A stretch of 7,992 bases of DNA from Streptosporangiaceae bacterium. GTDB taxonomy: Bacteria > Actinomycetota > Actinomycetes > Streptosporangiales > Streptosporangiaceae. Within the stretch, counting starts at the first letter, position 1; each line of letters opens with the position of its first letter. The notes under the pieces are model-generated. The model saw nothing but the letters and a program-made list of their open reading frames with translations, was not told where the DNA came from and made no database searches. This document shows positions 6,729 through 7,992 of the stretch, in pieces. Location of the stretch: NCBI GenBank assembly GCA_030045295.1, contig JASIGD010000351.1, positions 1 through 7,992 on the forward strand. Direction: 5' to 3'. The position numbers were made by a program, and so were the translations under genes.

Positions 6729-7073
6729 TCAGAACAGCACGTACAGCTTGCGGATCGTCTCGTGGATCTGCCAGGTGCCCGCCCAGCCGCGGGGGAACAC
6801 GGCGGTATCACCGGGTCCGATGTCGGTCGGCTCGCCGCCGTCGGGCGTCACCGTCATGCGACCGGACAGGATATGCACGAACTCGTTGTTCTGCAGGCTC
6901 CACCGGGACGGTCCCGCGGTGCACTCCCAGACCCCGGCTTCGGCGTCGCCCTCCCCGGAGAAGAGGGTCATCCCGGAAGTGTGCATCGGTTCGCCGGTCG
7001 CCTCATCCAGCGGACCCCAGTCCTCGAGCTTCGCGTCGGCCGCGGCGGCCAGGAACGGAGTGGCGGTGATCAT
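6729..7073 (-). CDS. Small Cupin_3 (DUF861-type) protein
   Basis: 114 aa forming a single cupin barrel. Typical Cupin_3 sequence is seen in [13 protein letters not shown] (46-58), [14 protein letters not shown] (63-76), [17 protein letters not shown] (85-101) and the end TIRKLYVLF. The usual metal-binding histidines of classical cupins (HxH...E...H) are mostly missing, as is common in this subfamily, so a catalytic role cannot be read from sequence. Relatives include ureidoglycine aminohydrolase-like and ethanolamine EutQ-like proteins, and small cupins of unknown role beside amine-oxidising flavoenzymes. The ATG shares ATGA (7073-7070) with the stop of the oxidoreductase gene, which implies translational coupling and a joint task. 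AAAGGA lies 10 nt upstream inside that gene. Binding of an unstable imine or aldehyde product of the oxidase is one guess. Confidence 0.85.
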   Translation of the reverse strand: MITATPFLAAAADAKLEDWGPLDEATGEPMHTSGMTLFSGEGDAEAGVWECTAGPSRWSLQNNEFVHILSGRMTVTPDGGEPTDIGPGDTAVFPRGWAGTWQIHETIRKLYVLF

Positions 7074-7992
7074 GATGAGGTGATCCTTTCCGGGAAGGGC
7101 AGGGCAATGGGATCTGTCGCCAGCCGACTGCGGCCGGCGTCGTCGAAACGGTCCAGGCCGAGCGCTGAAGTGTCGACCACCTCCGAGCTACCGGTCAGGG
7201 CGACGTCCGCGGCGGCCCTTGCGACGGCCGGACCCCACATCATGCCGGCCCCGCCCGCGCAGGCCACGGTCACCCGGTCCAGGCCCGGCGCGCGGCCGAT
7301 GATGGGCAGGTGGTCCGGGGTGTAGTCGATGGTCGCGGCCCAGATCCTGCGCAGCCCGAGCCCGGCGGTGACCGGAACCAGCCCGGCCAGCCGCGCCCGC
7401 ATCTTGGCCAGGTAATTCTCATCGACCTCGCGGTTCTCGCCCGGCGGTTCGTCCGGGTTGCTCATCCCGAACAGCAGGCCGCCCTCTTCCGGCCGCCAGT
7501 AGAGCCCCGCGGCCAGGTCGAACACCATCGGCACCCGGGCCGGATCCAGGTCCGGGTGCCGCTCGGTCACCGCGACCTGGTGCCTGGCGCCTCCCGCCGG
7601 GATGCGGATGCCCGCGAGCCTGCCGACCGCGGCCAGCTTCGGCCCGCCGGTGAGGACCACCAGGCCCGCGTCGATCCGTCCCTCGCTCGTGTCGACCAGG
7701 ACCGCCCCGCCCGAGGCGCCGCTGCCGCTCGCCAGGCCACAGAACGCGACCCGCTCTTCCACCTCCACCCCGCCGCGGAGCAGGGCCACGGTGTAGGCGG
7801 CCACGTTCCGGGGCGGCTTGATGTACCCGTCCTGCTCGCAGAAGGTGCCGCCGAGCGTCTGACCTGGCGCGAGCGTCGGGTTGAGGGCGTCCACCTCATC
7901 CGGGTCCAGCCAGCGCACCGGAACCCCGAGGGCGGACTGCATGGCCATCCGCTCGCGCGCCGCCGCGACGTCCGCCGCGGTGAAGCAGGGCA
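7070..7992 (-). CDS. FAD-dependent oxidoreductase of the DAO family, 5' end outside window
   Basis: The frame is open to the right edge; about 306 codons are visible up to the TGA at 7072-7070. The N-terminal GxGxxG nucleotide-binding region lies outside. Visible parts fit sarcosine oxidase beta/glycine oxidase-like flavoenzymes. GVPVRWLDPDEVDALNPTL (7927-7871) and the stretch with EQDGYIKPPRN belong to the substrate domain, LVVLTGGP to the second FAD-binding strand (usually ...AxGxW), and TIDYTPDHLPIIGRAPGLD plus ACAGGAGMMWGPAVA to the C-terminal FAD closing motif. That motif usually reads GHG before the last helix; here it is GGAG. Such enzymes oxidise the C-N bond of N-methylated or free amino acids, giving an imine and hydrogen peroxide or reduced carrier. 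The gene is translationally coupled to the cupin gene and probably heads, or belongs to, the operon with acdS. Substrate unknown. Confidence 0.88.
   Translation of the reverse strand, partial: PCFTAADVAAARERMAMQSALGVPVRWLDPDEVDALNPTLAPGQTLGGTFCEQDGYIKPPRNVAAYTVALLRGGVEVEERVAFCGLASGSGASGGAVLVDTSEGRIDAGLVVLTGGPKLAAVGRLAGIRIPAGGARHQVAVTERHPDLDPARVPMVFDLAAGLYWRPEEGGLLFGMSNPDEPPGENREVDENYLAKMRARLAGLVPVTAGLGLRRIWAATIDYTPDHLPIIGRAPGLDRVTVACAGGAGMMWGPAVARAAADVALTGSSEVVDTSALGLDRFDDAGRSRLATDPIALPFPERITSS

Noticed and set aside
6647..6811. N-terminal extension of acdS to an ATG at 6811
   Set aside because: It would overlap the cupin gene and add 55 Arg/Pro-rich residues absent from AcdS. The GTG at 6646 has a very strong ribosome binding site and fits the family N-terminus.
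5486..7069. Long + strand open frame of 527 codons over acdS and the cupin gene
   Set aside because: It is antisense to clearly recognisable proteins, its product is Arg/Pro/Gly-rich without any family-like motif, and such mirror frames are expected in GC-rich DNA.

Overview
The window is very GC-rich, with strong G/C bias at third codon positions and GGAGG-type ribosome binding sites. Together with actinobacterial-looking proteins (an ArsR-like regulator of about 330 aa, a heparinase II/III-like lipoprotein) this points to a soil- or plant-associated high-GC actinomycete. No rRNA, tRNA, CRISPR array, insertion sequence or phage gene was seen.

Layout, left to right. The 3' end of an FtsX/MacB-type ABC permease gene (1-594, + strand) enters from the left and converges on a leftward block. 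Everything else is on the - strand. In transcription order from the right edge these are: an FAD-dependent oxidoreductase of the DAO family (7992-7070, 5' end outside the window); a small Cupin_3-type protein (7073-6729) joined to it by an ATGA overlap; an ACC deaminase, acdS (6646-5639, GTG start with a very strong ribosome binding site); a winged-helix ArsR-like regulator (5503-4511); a secreted heparinase II/III-like lipoprotein (about 4281-2284); and an ATZ/TRZ-type amidohydrolase (2086-635).

How they may work together. Oxidoreductase, cupin and acdS look like one catabolic unit. ACC deaminase converts 1-aminocyclopropane-1-carboxylate (the plant ethylene precursor) to 2-oxobutyrate and ammonia. 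A DAO-type flavoenzyme commonly oxidises secondary or primary amines of amino acids, so it could feed or complement this route. The ArsR-like gene directly downstream is a candidate regulator. The lyase-like lipoprotein and the amidohydrolase are separated by spacers of about 200 bp with their own candidate signals and may be independent genes.

Non-coding structure of note: a perfect 18-bp GC palindrome directly after the cupin stop codon, a hairpin downstream of acdS, a perfect 11-bp inverted repeat downstream of the regulator, an AT-rich palindrome and a CATAAT -10-like box upstream of the lipoprotein gene, and a four-copy 15-bp tandem repeat lying on the lipoprotein start codons. I see no clearly new system. 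The DAO-cupin-acdS grouping and the amidohydrolase that lacks the usual deaminase glutamate are the best leads. No intergenic stretch exceeds 300 bases.
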